Part shown: positions 37,316 through 52,300 of the stretch, piece after piece
Position numbering within the stretch: position 1 is the first letter of the stretch
How the letters are laid out: the number at the start of each line of letters is the position of its first letter
Source: Halichondria panicea
Taxonomy: Eukaryota > Porifera > Demospongiae > Suberitida > Halichondriidae
Reading direction: 5' to 3'
Length of the DNA stretch: 64,000 bases
Assembly: GCF_963675165.1 (NCBI RefSeq)
Contig: NC_087378.1
Coordinates: 5,575,205-5,639,204 of the forward strand
The notes under the pieces: model-generated
The model's input: only the letters and a program-made list of their open reading frames with translations
Database searches by the model: none
Told to the model about the DNA's origin: nothing
Position numbers and translations under genes: made by a program

Positions 37316-40300
37316 CTAAGGGGGAAAAGAGTTATGAAGAAAGTATAAGCCCCGGGCTAAATATAGGGGTTAATTGGTGGTTATGCTATAATTTTGAGCA
37401 TAAGAGTCACATTTTTTGGGTGAGAATTATGCTAGCATAATGGGCACCTTTATAAAACAAATAGTATGACTAAGAGTGCAATATGGGATTAATAGCAGGG
37501 TGTCATACAGGGGGGAAAGGGGGGATATCCCCCCCCCTATCTCCAATTTCCCCCCCCCCTTTTTTGCTGACTGAGGGTCCATAGCTGGCAATTTTACATA
37601 CTATAAGGGTATTGAAATAACAGTTGACCTTTTTTTAGCAACATTTTCTGGTTACTTTTCTTATTTCCCCCCTCTACTTCAAAATCCTGTATGACACCCT
37701 GAATAGCATATTATGAGTAACAATGAATGGCAAGGCCACTAATTGCACGAGGCGTAGCCGAGTTAATTGCCAGTGCTTGTTATATAATTATGAGTGCATG
37801 CCTTATTGCACGAGTAACCATACTATTGATGTATGATGAAGTTCTCTGCAGTTTTTAATAACATTTTCGGCCGTGGCCTTAAAAACAATCCGTTGTCATT
37901 GACAGCGTGCAATTACTGGACAGGATGTGATACGGGATTAATTGGTCAATCTACTGTGATGTGTTTAGCTAACAACAAAAGTTGGCGTTGCAAACATTAA
38001 TTTTTGCGGGGCGCCATCTCCCCCCCCCCTAAATTAATTGTGTTTAATCCTAGGTGAAACCCTGAATAGGTAATTTGAAAAGCATAATAGGCTGTTAGCA
38101 TAAAAGAATAGATCATTAAAAAGTAAGATCTCGAGCATAATCTACCAACCTCTACCCCGGGCCCACTGTTACTTACTGCCCTTCATGCATGGACACGATA
38201 ATTATTTGTGCAGTTGTGAAACGGATTTATGCTTGACTGTACTGCACATGCAGTAAAAGAAACGTATAATTAATGTAGACACTAACAGCTTGTGGATAGG
38301 ATATAACATGGGAAGTATATATAATTATGGGAAAAGTGCCACGCTCGGGATACAAAATCAGTACCTTTTTGACACCTACAAAACAGTATTTAGTTAGTAG
38401 TAGCAGTCATAGAAATATCAAAATTAATTATAATTTCATGTATACCTGAACAGTTATAATAGTCATAAAGGAGAGATCGTTGTGAAACCAGTGAGTGTAC
38501 CATTGTTAAGATATAATTACAACTAGATCATGTTTGTATTGACTGATGTGATCTAAGAGTTAATCATCTGTTCATCACCTATCCCCTTGTCTGTCTCTAA
38601 GGCAATGTAATCTTGGAGCTTTCTCAAAACCATTTCATAATATTTCTGCTGCTCTTTCTTTGAAGAAGACTTGATATTAAAGAGTTTCTTTTTTTTGTCC
38701 CCAGCCTCTTTCAACCTAATGCACACAAAGGCAAGGGGATAGAGGGACAGGCACTGAATAATTATGTTGTTGTTAGTTATAGCTATACCGTACAGGTACA
38801 ATAAGCTTAATAGTTAGTACGTCTTAGTACCCACTAAAGATAATTATCACAAGTTCACTTAGTTAGTACACATACGTCTCGGTACTCACAAAGATACAAC
38901 AAGCTCACTTTAGTTAGTATGCCTCCGAAAACCATAAATATTTATACCCTCGAAATATACCCGCTATACGGTACAACAGTATCATTTTAGTTGGTACGTC
39001 TCAATACAGATAATCATAACATAATTATATTCACTAGCTGTGTTATAACGTTTCGTACCAATTAAAGATATAACAAGATCACTGTAGTTATATTAGTTAC
39101 GTCTCAGTGCCAGTACCCATTAAAGATAATAATGCCTTGGTGTGTGCATGTGCAAGCGAGGTGTACGGTAGTGTGTTTTGTGTGTGTGTGTGTGTGTGTG
39201 TGTAGACTGCTACAGCTGCTCAATGGTAAATGAAGTGCAAGTAAAAGTTTGTATACAGGCTTCTAGTCATGTTTTAATTCGTAGATTTGCAAAACTAAGA
39301 ATGCTTTGTTCTCGAGTTATGCCTATAGTTTTGCTTACTTGGAATGCCATTGCATAGCCTTTCCAGAAGGCTATAGAAACTTGTCTATGGAGTGTTGCTA
39401 CTCTACTTAGTAGTTAGCTCTGCACTAGAACGCTAGCTATTTGTACTTAGCCTCCTTCACAAGTCCTCAGAAAGGAGGCCTGCTACTAACTACTTATGCG
39501 CAAAATTATTGGCCTGTAAAGTTCAATAAAATAATATACAGACAAAGAATACAAATTCAGTCATACACAGGGCTATAATATTATAGCTAGCTATTTTCTT
39601 TCTGATAGAGTCTACATGCAGATTTTAACCAAGGTTAGTATTAGATGGGTGTGGCTTGTCCATAATTTTTTTATAGACTAGTGTCAGCGTTCAGATGATT
39701 GTCATCCACACTATTGCAGGCTGAGTCTTTTGTTAGCATAGCAGGCTATGGTAGACTAAGCTATAATAATTAGAGATGGGCTAGAAACCTTCACAATCGA
39801 ACTTCTCTAGTTCCTTAATTTTCAATCCACTTCCGTTCGTTGTGATGTCATTGTTTTACTGAGCATAAATGATGTTATCCAAAGTCAGTCCCCGGTTTTC
39901 TGGGGATTATGTGGCTAGGTTTTACTGTGATGCAACCATTCATTTTAGACTAGGACTTTTGGCATCGATTATTTTTAACAACAATCTTGGTCGATCATTA
40001 CTCACTCTTCGAGTTTCCCCGTGATTCTGGATTCTGCCTACATGTAAATACCTTAAGGTGACAATTTTTGCGAGTATTCATTTCTGCTATTTCTGCGAAC
40101 GAGAATAAAATCGCAAAAATGTGTACTCGCAGATAATTGGAAATTGCTAATAATAAACCCACTTGCGAGTAATTAAAAACGTTTTGAATAACATCGAACC
40201 TTAAGGTAACGCAAAAATATATGTGTGTATAAAGGTGTGGCTATATTACAGTACCGATTAACCCTGGCCTATCGCAAGGAACCTGCATCACTTTAGTTGC

Positions 40301-43300
40301 ATTTGTAGTTCAAAAGGTCAGCCCAACCCACCAAATTAGCTTGATTTTACTTTGAACTGGTTGTTACAGTTTATTGACCAGTAAAGGGTTAAAGATACAA
40401 CACTCTTCAGTACAATTTTGAAAACCACCCAACAAGACTTTTCTAGTAAAAGTACAATGTCATATGATTATGGTGTCTGTGAAATCACTAGCCTTCACTA
40501 AAGTTCAGTGAGAACAATGCACTAAATGTGTACATCTTCGCAGTTTGCTTACTTGAAGAGCACGGTGTAGACCATCTGAGGAGGGACAGCTGCATACTTC
40601 CTGTCTGTTGATTGTTGCAGTTGATACTCGTTGATGTAGAGTGTCCATTCGTTGGAAACAAATACGGCTACAAGCTGTAATATGTGAAATTAGAGAAGAA
40701 CATTCTTGTCACAAAGAGGCAAATTGTTAAAATTTTCACTGATAACGGCAAATCAAAATTGCAACTACACGAGTACGCTATCCTTTATGTCATGTACATG
40801 CACTTACCAATTGTGTTCTTAAGAAGATCTTTTTAGCTTCGTCTTGTGGTATGGACTGATTGGCAGCCAATGTTGAGTTCACAAAACCTAGGCACAGAAA
40901 TGCAATACAAAGGATATAGTACAGTATTCACAAATACCCTACATACATGTATACATGTATCGAAATCATGTCTAGAAATGATAATGTTCAATGAACTGAA
41001 GACCACACAATCCCAGCACATGACATACACAATCCCAGCACATGACATACATGTCATGTGCTGGGATGTGTGGTCTTCAGTCCATTGAAAGATACGTGTA
41101 AATTATACATACAGTACATGTACAACGTACATTGTATCTTTGTACTTACTATCACAACGTTTGATGTCAACAGCAAAGTTCTGTATAGCGGCTGCACTAA
41201 TCTTAGGATTCTCCTCAGAGAGAAGGATGTTCTCCATGAACTTGTGCAGGGCTCTAAGAGCATCCAGACAGATGGCAACATATGGCTTCTCCTATGTACA
41301 GAAAGAAATGTGAAGGTGATCTTGTGAGTAGGTGCTGGTTAACAATACTGTACGTATTGATCAGTGTTGACTCACTTACACTGTGTATGTAAAAACACAT
41401 ACATGTACACCACTGTAGTGCCAACTCACGGGTAGAATCCGTAGAGTCCTAAATGTAGCTTGAAGAAACTGCAGACAGTCTTCTAGATACTCACTGGGCT
41501 TAGACATCTCATCTTTGGTCATCCAGTCAAATGTTGATGCTGGAAGTTAATAACGATAATTATTGCTTTTTAATAAGTGCTGACATCAGCGTTTTACATT
41601 CAAATTGCACAGGAAGCGACTCATCACCAAGTGTGCAGATGTTTTTCCATATCGCACACCCGGAAGTATTATTGCACACTTGTTATCACTCGTCTGTGCC
41701 AGTAACTGCACGAGTGCCTGCATTATCACTCGTCTGTGCCAGTAACTGTCACTCGTGCCTGCAAGGCACTCGTGCAGTTACTGGTACAGACGAGTGATAA
41801 TCTTCAGTATCCATAGGATAATATCATAATTATTATTATTACCTTTAAACTGACTCTCTAAATAGCAGACAACTGCTTTTACCATATAACTAGTGTGTAC
41901 TATAGCGGAATCTCTAAATGTTGGGCAAGTTCGTTTGTTCCGCAGTTGTATTGATTGCCCTTTTTTTTTACGCCTGCGCTCTACCTATTTAAACATTCAA
42001 TACTGTACATGTATGTGGTTACAAACGTGTCGCGTTTGTACGACACATTTGTAAGCACTTGAATGGTCTAAACAGACTCAGAAGTATTATGACCATTTTT
42101 GGCAAATTAATTACCACACTGCTCACCTCCTTCTAGTATTTCAGACATCTTGGACATGAGCTTTGCCGATATGCGTTGCTCGGTTAACTGCAAGCCTTCC
42201 TGTAGTGTCACAATAGAAGATCAATGTGACTATACACAATGTACAGCGTATAGTTATGGCTTGGTGCGCATGCGAGGTACGCGTTTTGTGTACATGTGTG
42301 TGTAGACTGCTACAGCTGCTCAAAGAGCAAGTAAGAGTTTTTAATAGGCTTCTAGCCTTGTTTTATATCAGTGGATTTGCAAAATAATGCTTGGTTCTTG
42401 AGTTATGCCTAGTTGTGCTTACTTGGCATTGCAGCCTTTTCAGAAGAGTGCGTAGAAAAACTTATCCATGGAGTGTTGCTACTCTACTTACAATGTAGTA
42501 GTTAGCGATGCACTAAAACGCTAGCTATTGATATTTGCAAGAGTGAGAAGAGAGCTGCAAGGCTCTGCTGATGCAGCCATTATTTTAGACGAACTTTTGG
42601 CATTGATCTTAAATCATGGTCATCATTACCCACTCTTCGAGTTATCCTGATTCCTGCATGCAGCAAAATTAATTAATGCAAAAATGTTCATCATGAGATA
42701 TGTGTGTATAAAAGCTATTGTACATGTAGCTTTAATTATGTTATGTAGGTTTGACACCTTCACTGAGGCATCAGCATCGCGGTGCTTTTTATTCACACAA
42801 TATTAGCTTGTACGTTATATTGGGTACATTTGCTGGGCATACCTTAAATGTGGCCACGCCATAAAGCCTGGCAGCAGTCACACCCTCGTGCTCCGTCCTA
42901 ATACAAGCAATGACAAATTGAGCTACAGACAACAGTACATATGACATGTACATAATTATATGGAATCAGCACTAAAGAGTACATGTGCATATGTACGTAG
43001 CACCATTTTAAAACAGTTTGTCTCAACGTACACACTGTACATTAACAGTTGTGAGCTACAAAAGATTTCCATTAACTTACTTCGTAGTCTTGGCGATAAA
43101 GCTCTCCAGCTGCTTTATAGAGTTTTCAATGTGGGAGACATTGATCCAGATCTGAACCAGCTACAGTACATGCGTGTTGAAGATACAATTGTGAATTATC
43201 GTTCAAACAAACACCTGAGTTAATTTTTGAAGTGATAACATTTATATAGCAGTACTGTGTTGTACACACCAACCTGTGATATAAGGAGGGAGTCAGTGTT

Positions 43301-46300
43301 GATCAGACGAAACAGACAACCTGAAGAGCAACGTATAGTGTTACAGGTCACAAGACATACGTGTACATATACAGAGTAACAAAGCTTTGTAAAGTCTCCG
43401 ACCAAGCACCTGTAGTTACATGATGATCAGAGACTTAATTAGTATAGGTACTTTGAGGGCAGGCACTCACTGGTCATGGTCCTCCCAAGCAGTAGATTCA
43501 CACTCTTCCTAACAATCTCATCAATTTCTGTTTGACTGTACACAACGAATAGTACTCACGTAAACATATTGTGAAGGTTCAAACGAGTAGCCGTTTCAAA
43601 AAAGATACGAAATATACTTGACGTTTAACCCACCTCAAGTTGAGTCTATTGGCAAAGCTTGTGCAGTTGGTGACAAAATTTTTGAGTTGGCTGAATACCT
43701 GGTAGACCATAGAGGAGAAGGGGAAGGATTTGGGGAAGGGGGAAGCTTCTAAATCAGTGTCTTTGTACGGGAAGATTTCCAGAACACCTTTGAACTGTTC
43801 GTCTGTGCTGACCATGATGGGGGTGTAGTCATCGCTGTCAAATAACTCACTGTGCAGGGAAGGGGAGATTGATTAGTGTCTGTGAAGAACTAATCCAATA
43901 TCACAAAAGATCACGTGTACTGCTTTTACTGAATTTAGGAATATGGTCACATGTATATGCTATATAGAGTAATCAATAAGAGAATACATGTGTGCTTAGA
44001 ATCAGGAATCTATACATATACATGTACAAACACACTCTCTACAGGTTATACTGATTCGGAGTCATGATATGAAATGGCCTCACGTGAATGAATCTCCCCA
44101 AGCCCTCATCAGAAGCTCATCGTACTGCTCTCTGTACACAAAAGGAGCAAACACAAGTCAAGTATTGAGAGATCCTCTGGGATGTGTCTATAGTGTGCTT
44201 TTGTCTCACCGGATTTCCAGGAGCACCTCATACAGCTTGTCCACCTCAAATCCATAACCCTGTAAAACAAGATGATGGGTTAACTCAGAAGCGGCATAAC
44301 CCAAAATGGACACAAACAACTTGAATTCCAAAACGAAATCAAATACCATTATTATACAACATTTAGTCCATGATAAGTTACGAGTGAAGAAATGAAATCC
44401 TACCCTCAGTGTGTGACAGAACCAGACCACCAACTGCTTGATCTTGAGCAGTATATGGTAATTTTCACACGAGCCCTAGTGAACACAAAATGAATAGCAC
44501 ATGATACAGTAATCATACTTAAGAAGACATTCATTTTCCTATTAACATATAACCACTTGTGACTGCATGATCACAAATTGTCAATTGACTTACATGTATG
44601 TCAATGACAATAACACAACTAATGATTACATACATGTACGTACACAGTTATTCCTAAGCACTGCGAGCACTTCTGCCATGGCCATCTGCCAAAAGTCGTG
44701 GACGTTCTTCCTGGTGGAGAGTCCCTCCTCCATCCCCTCGTTAGCAGAGTTGGACACCTGAGAGACCAGCGACTGAGACGTGTGCAAAACCGTGTCTTCA
44801 ACCACAAAGAAACTGTGACCGGGGGGGGCAGGTTACTGAAGTGTGCAATGATTCAGCTTGCTCAAACAAACAATATGGGGTTTTTCTTGTGACATTATGT
44901 CTATTTGATTGTCAATGAGTTGATGAATACTACCTGACACGGGGAGTAACTACTTCATGATGATATTTACTAAGCACCATGAGGCATCTTCATATACACA
45001 ACCTAAAAAAACACTTCTCTGCATTAATTGGTATGCATTGTTGTACATGAATATCACTAGGAGCACATGAGGAGATGGAGAGTCTTACTACACGGATTTA
45101 ATATCGTCACTGCTACATTGTAAGTGCTGCAAACATTACTCATTATAGTTCATAATAATAATTCATCAAACGTGTTATCAGTCGCACATTACTAACACGG
45201 AATTAGTTACGATATTGATTCCCCAATACTATGCACGCTCCAACTCCTCAGAGGAGATTGGAAGGATGTTGAGATCACGTGCAAAAAACCAAATATAAAT
45301 GTGCTGAGTCGGCGCTATTTTTTAAAAAGCTACTGGCCATCAAGGAAATGAGTAGTCTGACTTATTCCTCACTCCAAGCTGTACAACATTGATCAGTGCA
45401 TCTGCTTCTGATTTAAAATATCTACTAAGGTTTTTCCTAGCCAAAGTACTAGTAGATTCTCTTCCAGGAATGAACGGGAGTCGGGCGTGTAGGTGATCCT
45501 CGGGATCTTTTACTGCTAATCTCTAGCTATTGATATCTTGTGTACAACTAAACTGCTAACTAGACACAAAAATAGCGCTGACTCACAGCACATTTATAGC
45601 TATTTTGCACGTACGTGATCTCAACTTCCTTCCAACCTCCTCCGCCATTTCCTCCTGATATCACTTACCCTACAATCCCATAGAAGAACTTCTTGTAGTC
45701 ATTAATGCCTCCTTTCTATGAAGGGAAAGCAGGAAGGATATCTAAAACTATACATGTAGAAAAGGTTTCAACATCTGTTTTGATGCATACAGTGCACGTA
45801 CTTTTGTTGATTATGCCTTGGTGTGCATGCGCAAGCGAGGGATACAGCAGTGTGTCTGTGTGTCTGTCTGTGTAGACTGCTACAGCTGCTCAAGGATCAA
45901 TGAAGTGCAAGCAAGAGTTTGTATAGGCTTCCAGTCATGTTTTCTTGGATTTTAATTTGTGCATTTGCAAAATAATGCTTTGTTCTCTAGTTATATGCCT
46001 AGTTTTGCTTACTTGGAATGCCATTAAAGCCTTTTCAGAAGAGTGCGTAGCAAAATTTGTTCACCGAGTGTTGCTACTCTACTTAGTAATTAGCTCTGCA
46101 CTAGACCGCTAGCTATTGGTAGCTGCAAGAGTCAGACGAGAACTGCAAGGCTCGGCTTATGCAGCCATTAATTTTAGACTTTAAGTTTTGGCATCAATCG
46201 TTTTTAACAACAATCATGGTCGATCATTACTCACTCGTTGAGTTTTGCATGCAGCAAAATTAATTAATGCAACCATGATAATTATAATAATTATGTGTAT

Positions 46301-49300
46301 TTATTTTATGTTATGTAGCTTTGGTATCTCCACCGAGGCATCAACACCCGCGATGCTTCCATTTTTAGTTTTGTAAATATATAGGTGATTGGATCAATTT
46401 GAGTATATACAGGTACTGAAACAACGAGTGTTGCAAGCTGCGCTGTGTTAATGCCTCTCGCCATGTTATGCTTTCGCTCAAAAAGTAATAGTAGTTTCTA
46501 TAATAAATTTTACATCAAAGTTAGCTTATCTATATAAACTCACCGAGAAGAAAAGACTTATTTACATGCATCTATTGTTGTTATCTATTGTATTATGTGG
46601 CTTACCAGGACCTCAAGAAAGACAATTGATTGTTCCAGGATCTGGAGTTCAGTGTCTATATAATATCTATCATAACTGAGAATTAAATACTCGTGTACAT
46701 GCATATTGTTATCTATATTTCATATGGTAGTGTTTTGTGGCTTACAAGGCCCTCAAGAAGATGCAGGAGTGCAAGGCTAACGAATAGAAACTTTGAGCGA
46801 ACAGATGATGCTACGAAAGATTCTGAAGAGACTGCAACAGCCTTCAATGTGAGTCAAACTATCCACAAATTAAAATCCAAGAGAACGTGGCTAGAAGCCT
46901 ATAGAAGCTGTTAATTTTCGTCACATTGCAACCGTTGCGCAGTTACAGTTGGAACAGACACACAGACACACAGTCAGCTTTGCCGTATCCCTCGTGCGGC
47001 TACACCTCGAGGCATAACGAGTGTTGCAAGCTGCGCATTACTTACACGGGAATAAGGGGTGTGTCTGCAAGAGGTCAAGTTCACAAAATTAATGGCTACT
47101 ACAGTATAGCTAGCTTTACAGCTCTTTTCTGACTCTTGTAGCTAACAAAAAGCTAGCGTTTTGGTGCAAGACTAACTTATAAGTTGAATAGAAACTTTGT
47201 GCCAATAAGATGATGCTTCTGAAGAGACAGCAACAGCCCTCAATGTGAGAAAGAAGCTTTAGTTTGCTAATCCACAAATCAAAATCCAGAAGAACGTGGC
47301 TAAAAGCCTATAGAAGCTGTTAGTTTTTGTCGCACCATTGAGCAGTTACAGCTGGAACAGGCACACAGACAGACAGACAGATACACAGACACACACACAC
47401 CCAGTCAGCTTTACCGTATCCCTCGTGCGGCTACGCCTCGAGGCATAACTACAGCGCTTCCATTGGACCACCACCTGTTAATGGCATCATAATTCCGCCA
47501 GAATAATTATTTAATGACAAAAATATGTTAAGCATGGAACTAGCCTCTGCATTTGTTATATATATGAGCTTGAGTACCTTGCTCAACTTTTGATAGTGTA
47601 GGACTAGTACATGTAGGTTCTGTTTGTGGTATACAGTGCATAAGAGGCACAAAGCTTCAACATACAATGTAGATAGTACATGGGCGTGGACGCCTATGTC
47701 AATGATTAAGCACATGCGCACTGTTACACATGCAATAGATATCAGGCCGTATTTTACCCGGCCTGGAACCGAGGCTAGTCCTTACTAGGTATATAAGGTC
47801 ATAATTATATACCAGGCTGCACTTCTTCTGTTGGTAACGATATTATTGTATTATTGTATATATTTTATGGGAAAATGTGCATACGCAAGCAATCAGTAGC
47901 AGGCCTTCTTTTCTCTCTTGAAGGCCTGCGAAGCAAGCTATGTATCGATCCTTTTACTCGGGTGTGGTCAGTCATTAGCAAGTACTACAGTCATGTGGTT
48001 CACAGAATAGGCGTGTTATGAATTGCTGAAAGAGATGTCTCGATGAAACACAGCTTTCTTATTTCGAGCGAGTTACTCGGCAACAATTAGGAAGAAAAGC
48101 GGATGTTTTCGAGGCGTCTGTGAGAACTAATGTTAGATGGTCACGTGCACCACTTCCGTTTCCAATATCTCTTTTCCTTATCTATGGTTATAGTAGTCGT
48201 CCATGCTGTAAACGCAGTGCTATGATATACAGGTGAGTATATACGGTCAAGAAACAGACAAACCCTGCTAGTACAAATGTAAGTGATCGTCAAAACAAAA
48301 GCTTCAAAATGCAGCGATCGTTGCGCTAAAAAGCTTGGCACTGACAAACAGCTCGCCCAAACTAGAAGAATGCTGAAAGCACTGTGTGGGGCCAGCCTTA
48401 GTGAAGTTGTAGCAATGCTGAAAAGGATAGTGTGCCTCTGCTCTCTTTGATCCGTCGTTTCATAGCTCGTACTTGTTGTCAACGGTCTCTGGCCCAAACC
48501 CTTTGCGTTGCCAGCCTCTGCTGTCTTTGATCTGCAGTTTCACTTAGCTCATGCTTGTTGTCGAACATCCCTAGTTTTACTAGCAGACGGTCTCCTTGAT
48601 ATGGAGTTCCACTTTCTTGCTGTATCAGTTTCACTTGTCGCTTCCTTTAATTGCTATTACAAATGTAAGTGTTTACAGCATGCAAACAATATGCAGCAAT
48701 TGCCATGCTAAAAATCTGGATGTGACAAACAACTGCAGTTCTCTCTCTGTACTTCTCGCTACTATGAGACGAGCCTCAGGGCTCGCACCAATAACCTGTG
48801 GCCGCCCACGTGCCTAAAGTTAATGAGCTAGTTCCACGCCTAACATATTTTCGTCAGTACACATACAGCGTACATGTATCCTAGCAACCATCTTGGAATG
48901 ATGACGCCAGATGGTGGTGGTCCAATGGAAGCACCAATAGTTGAACTTTCAGTACCTACAATGTACACATGTACTCAAATTGATCCATAAAATTCTACTC
49001 TCTTTGGTTGTTGCAGTGTACAAGTTTGCATTTAATCGTACAGTAACAGGGTCATAATTATAACACTCAAGTGCATGTACATGTACATGTATCACCTATG
49101 TCTATATACTAATTTCTAAAGACCATGCATCCATTTAATTTACCCAGTTGCCGTGGGGCTTGATGGCCAATCTGACTTGTCTCTTCCGCTGGTTGCGATA
49201 GTCGTCCGTGAATAAATCTCTCTTACCCTGAGGTACACAGGCACATAATTATTGTTCAAATCATACGTCCTAAACATGGGTATACACGCACGTAGTGCTT

Positions 49301-52300
49301 CAACAACTTCACAGCTGGGAGTTATACACTCAAAACAAAACCAAAAGTTGCGACAATACAATTAGACACTGTTTTAGAAGTGTCTATGGGATTTAGAAGC
49401 CCAAAGGCACTGATTTAGTATCTCGAGCGTAGTGCGCATGCGCAAACCTTGCCCTCCAGGCTTGACTACAATACAAGGTACAGCATACTACATGTAAGTA
49501 AATTGTAGGTGCATGTAATACTAGTATACATGCTCCGAGGCACTTTTCATATGTACTTCTATCAACTAGTTATCAACTATTTAATATAGAGGCATAAAAA
49601 GGTGGTGGTAATAAGAGGTCTCTAGGGCAATAGAAGATTGCTACTCACCAACACAGAGTGTATGTGTAGACAGCGATAGATGGGTGAAAAGTCGATGAGG
49701 TCCTGAGCACATACCTCTGGGTCAGGCTCACTGGAGGGGTCCAGGAACTGGAGTACGTCCTGGGCTAGCTCAAGGTTGCTGTGTCTTTGGGTCTGGGAAA
49801 GGGAGTAAAGTGACAGAACTGTATGCACTAGTATACATGTACATGTATATAGACTAGTACACAGTATAAGAGAACACAACAAATCACCTGGTGCATAGCA
49901 ACTTCTCCAACGACCACAGACTTCTCTCGAACATTAGCAAGAAAGTCCTACAAAAAATCAATTGTGTAGTGTGTAGCATAGCATCTAAACAGAAATGAAT
50001 ACAAGAAGAGACCTATTCATTTAGGAGTTGATTGCTCTTCGAATTCCCACTAAGTACTTCCGGTATAGTAACATTTTGCTGAGCTGGCACACACCATCAA
50101 CGTAAAATTAATGCATATATTTGCAGCCTCTGCATTTTGCAATACAAGGGCTATTATTCCAAAGAAAGGAAGACGTGAATCATTTGAATAATAGCTACTG
50201 TAACAATATGATGTATACGGTCCTTGTCCCTTGTCCCAGAGACACATCAAAGTCCCAGTCTGTATCCAGGCTCCTGTCTCCACCAGTGACAACAACGACA
50301 GTCCATCCAACATGGTGACATGGAAGTGATGATGTGATGGATGGCAACTGGTAGATGGACCTGGAACACATATCTCCTAATTGAATGACAATTTAGGTTT
50401 AACGCTTTGGCCGTCGGATTTAACAATTTTCACTGCACGCCTCCTGAGGAATCTCCATCAATTCAACTATCTGCAAATGGCACCAGGAACACATGAGGGG
50501 ATGGAGGGCTTACTAGTATTGCGGATTCACTATTGTCAGGAGGAGTATCTAACTCCCATGCACAATCCATTCTACATCTAGGACTGAATAGATCACTAAA
50601 AGTTGTCTCTTCTCCAGTGCTGTATCAGTATTGTCTGGGTAATTACACAATAGCTAGCTACATTTGTAGCTCATTGTACAATCATACAGTATCATTGTGT
50701 AAATTTTCAATTCATGATGACATCAACAGTTTTGAATGAGGGAAGTGGTCCGGTTTAACACTACCGTTTATAGGTGCGTTTAAAAAACGGAATGGGAACT
50801 TTTTATTGATGGGTAATGTATATCAAGACCTGCTAGCTCGCTGACAGTTGCCAACCATTCTCTGGGAAAAGGACCAATGTGTAGCTCTTATTTCAGTATT
50901 TCACACAATTTTCCTTTCTTTGGAGTAATAGCGCTTGCATTGTAGAATGCGGAGGCTGCAAAACGCATCGATTAAACGCTTGAGATCAATGCAAAAGGGT
51001 GTGCCAGCTCAGCAAAATTTAACTGGGAGCGGGGGCGTTCGAAGTCTTTTTGCAATCATTGACAACAATTCTAGGTTCTTATAAATGGATAGGACTATTA
51101 CCAGCCACAAGACTGAAGCAAACACACTGTACATGTGACTTTGCCAACCTTAAATAATTTATCACAGTAATAGCTACTCACTGTCAGCTCTGCTCTGGAC
51201 TGGCCCTGAATAGATTCTCGTATCTTTGGTATCTCCGTGGAGAGTAGCTCAGAGAAGATATAGCCCCTCACACGAGGCAGGTAGGTGTGCTCAAGCAGCT
51301 CCAACGTCTTGAGGGCGGAGTAGTACTCCTTGTGCTCCATCTGGTCATTCAGCTTGCAGTACTCCTGCAACACTGGGGGGGGGGGGGGGGGGGGTGGTAG
51401 ACTCATTGCAGTACTGTTTGTATTGTCTCCACAGGGCAGATGTGTGTAAAGCAGGAAAGCTTTCCCATAAAAAAATAGGCCCGCATGTTTTTAAACATTT
51501 TATACAGAAATAGACTGTCAAATTGCTGTAGTGCAGCTCAATTACATTATGTCGAAGGTGAACCGTATTTGCTTATTATTTCCTAACGACGTCAGTGAGA
51601 GGGCGTTTAAACGAGATGGGTGATTATTTGAAACAGCGTTTATTGAACAACCTTTCTCACTTTGCGTTGATTATCTCTATCTGCCATCATAGATAGTAGT
51701 ATCTATTCAATATGTCTACGGTAATCAGGGTGTCATACAGGGGGGAAAGGGGATATCCCCCCTCCCCTAAAAATTACATTCAGGTACTAGTATAACTGAG
51801 TGTCCACATACATGGCAATGCTGCATACATTTTACACACTAGCTGTTTATACCTGGGGTACATCTGTTGAGTGTGTCCATGGTAGCCACGAGATTCACAT
51901 GAATCTGTCTCGACCTGTGCAGGTCTATGGCACTCTGAACAAGTTTCTCCCCAGAGTCTTGAATCACTGAGTTGGCTTCTATTATCTTCCTCTGTGTGTC
52001 AGTGATATACATGTAGGGTGTGTACATGTAGTCTCACAATTATGAATAGTTTCATAGCAACAGAACATTCTAAACCGCTCCAAACCCCGTAACACACATA
52101 TTATTAACTACACTGTAAGTAGAAAAGTACAATTGAATCTTCACATTCACGAGGCTAAAATCCCAAGGTACACACAATGCACCTTCAGCTTTAGGGCGTC
52201 TGACTTGACCTTGTGCAGTTCACTGACTGATTCTATGAAGCCCTGGTAGTTCTTGTTGCACATTCTCTCAATGTCTCTCTCGTGATTCTTGATTCGTGAG

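Noticed and set aside
42960-43223. Plus-strand 87-codon ORF
   Set aside because: It is antisense to EXOC6 exon 43160..43081 and has no features of its own.
48141-48497. 118-codon ORF
   Set aside because: It lies inside the 47455-48932 TIR element, with no recognisable domain.
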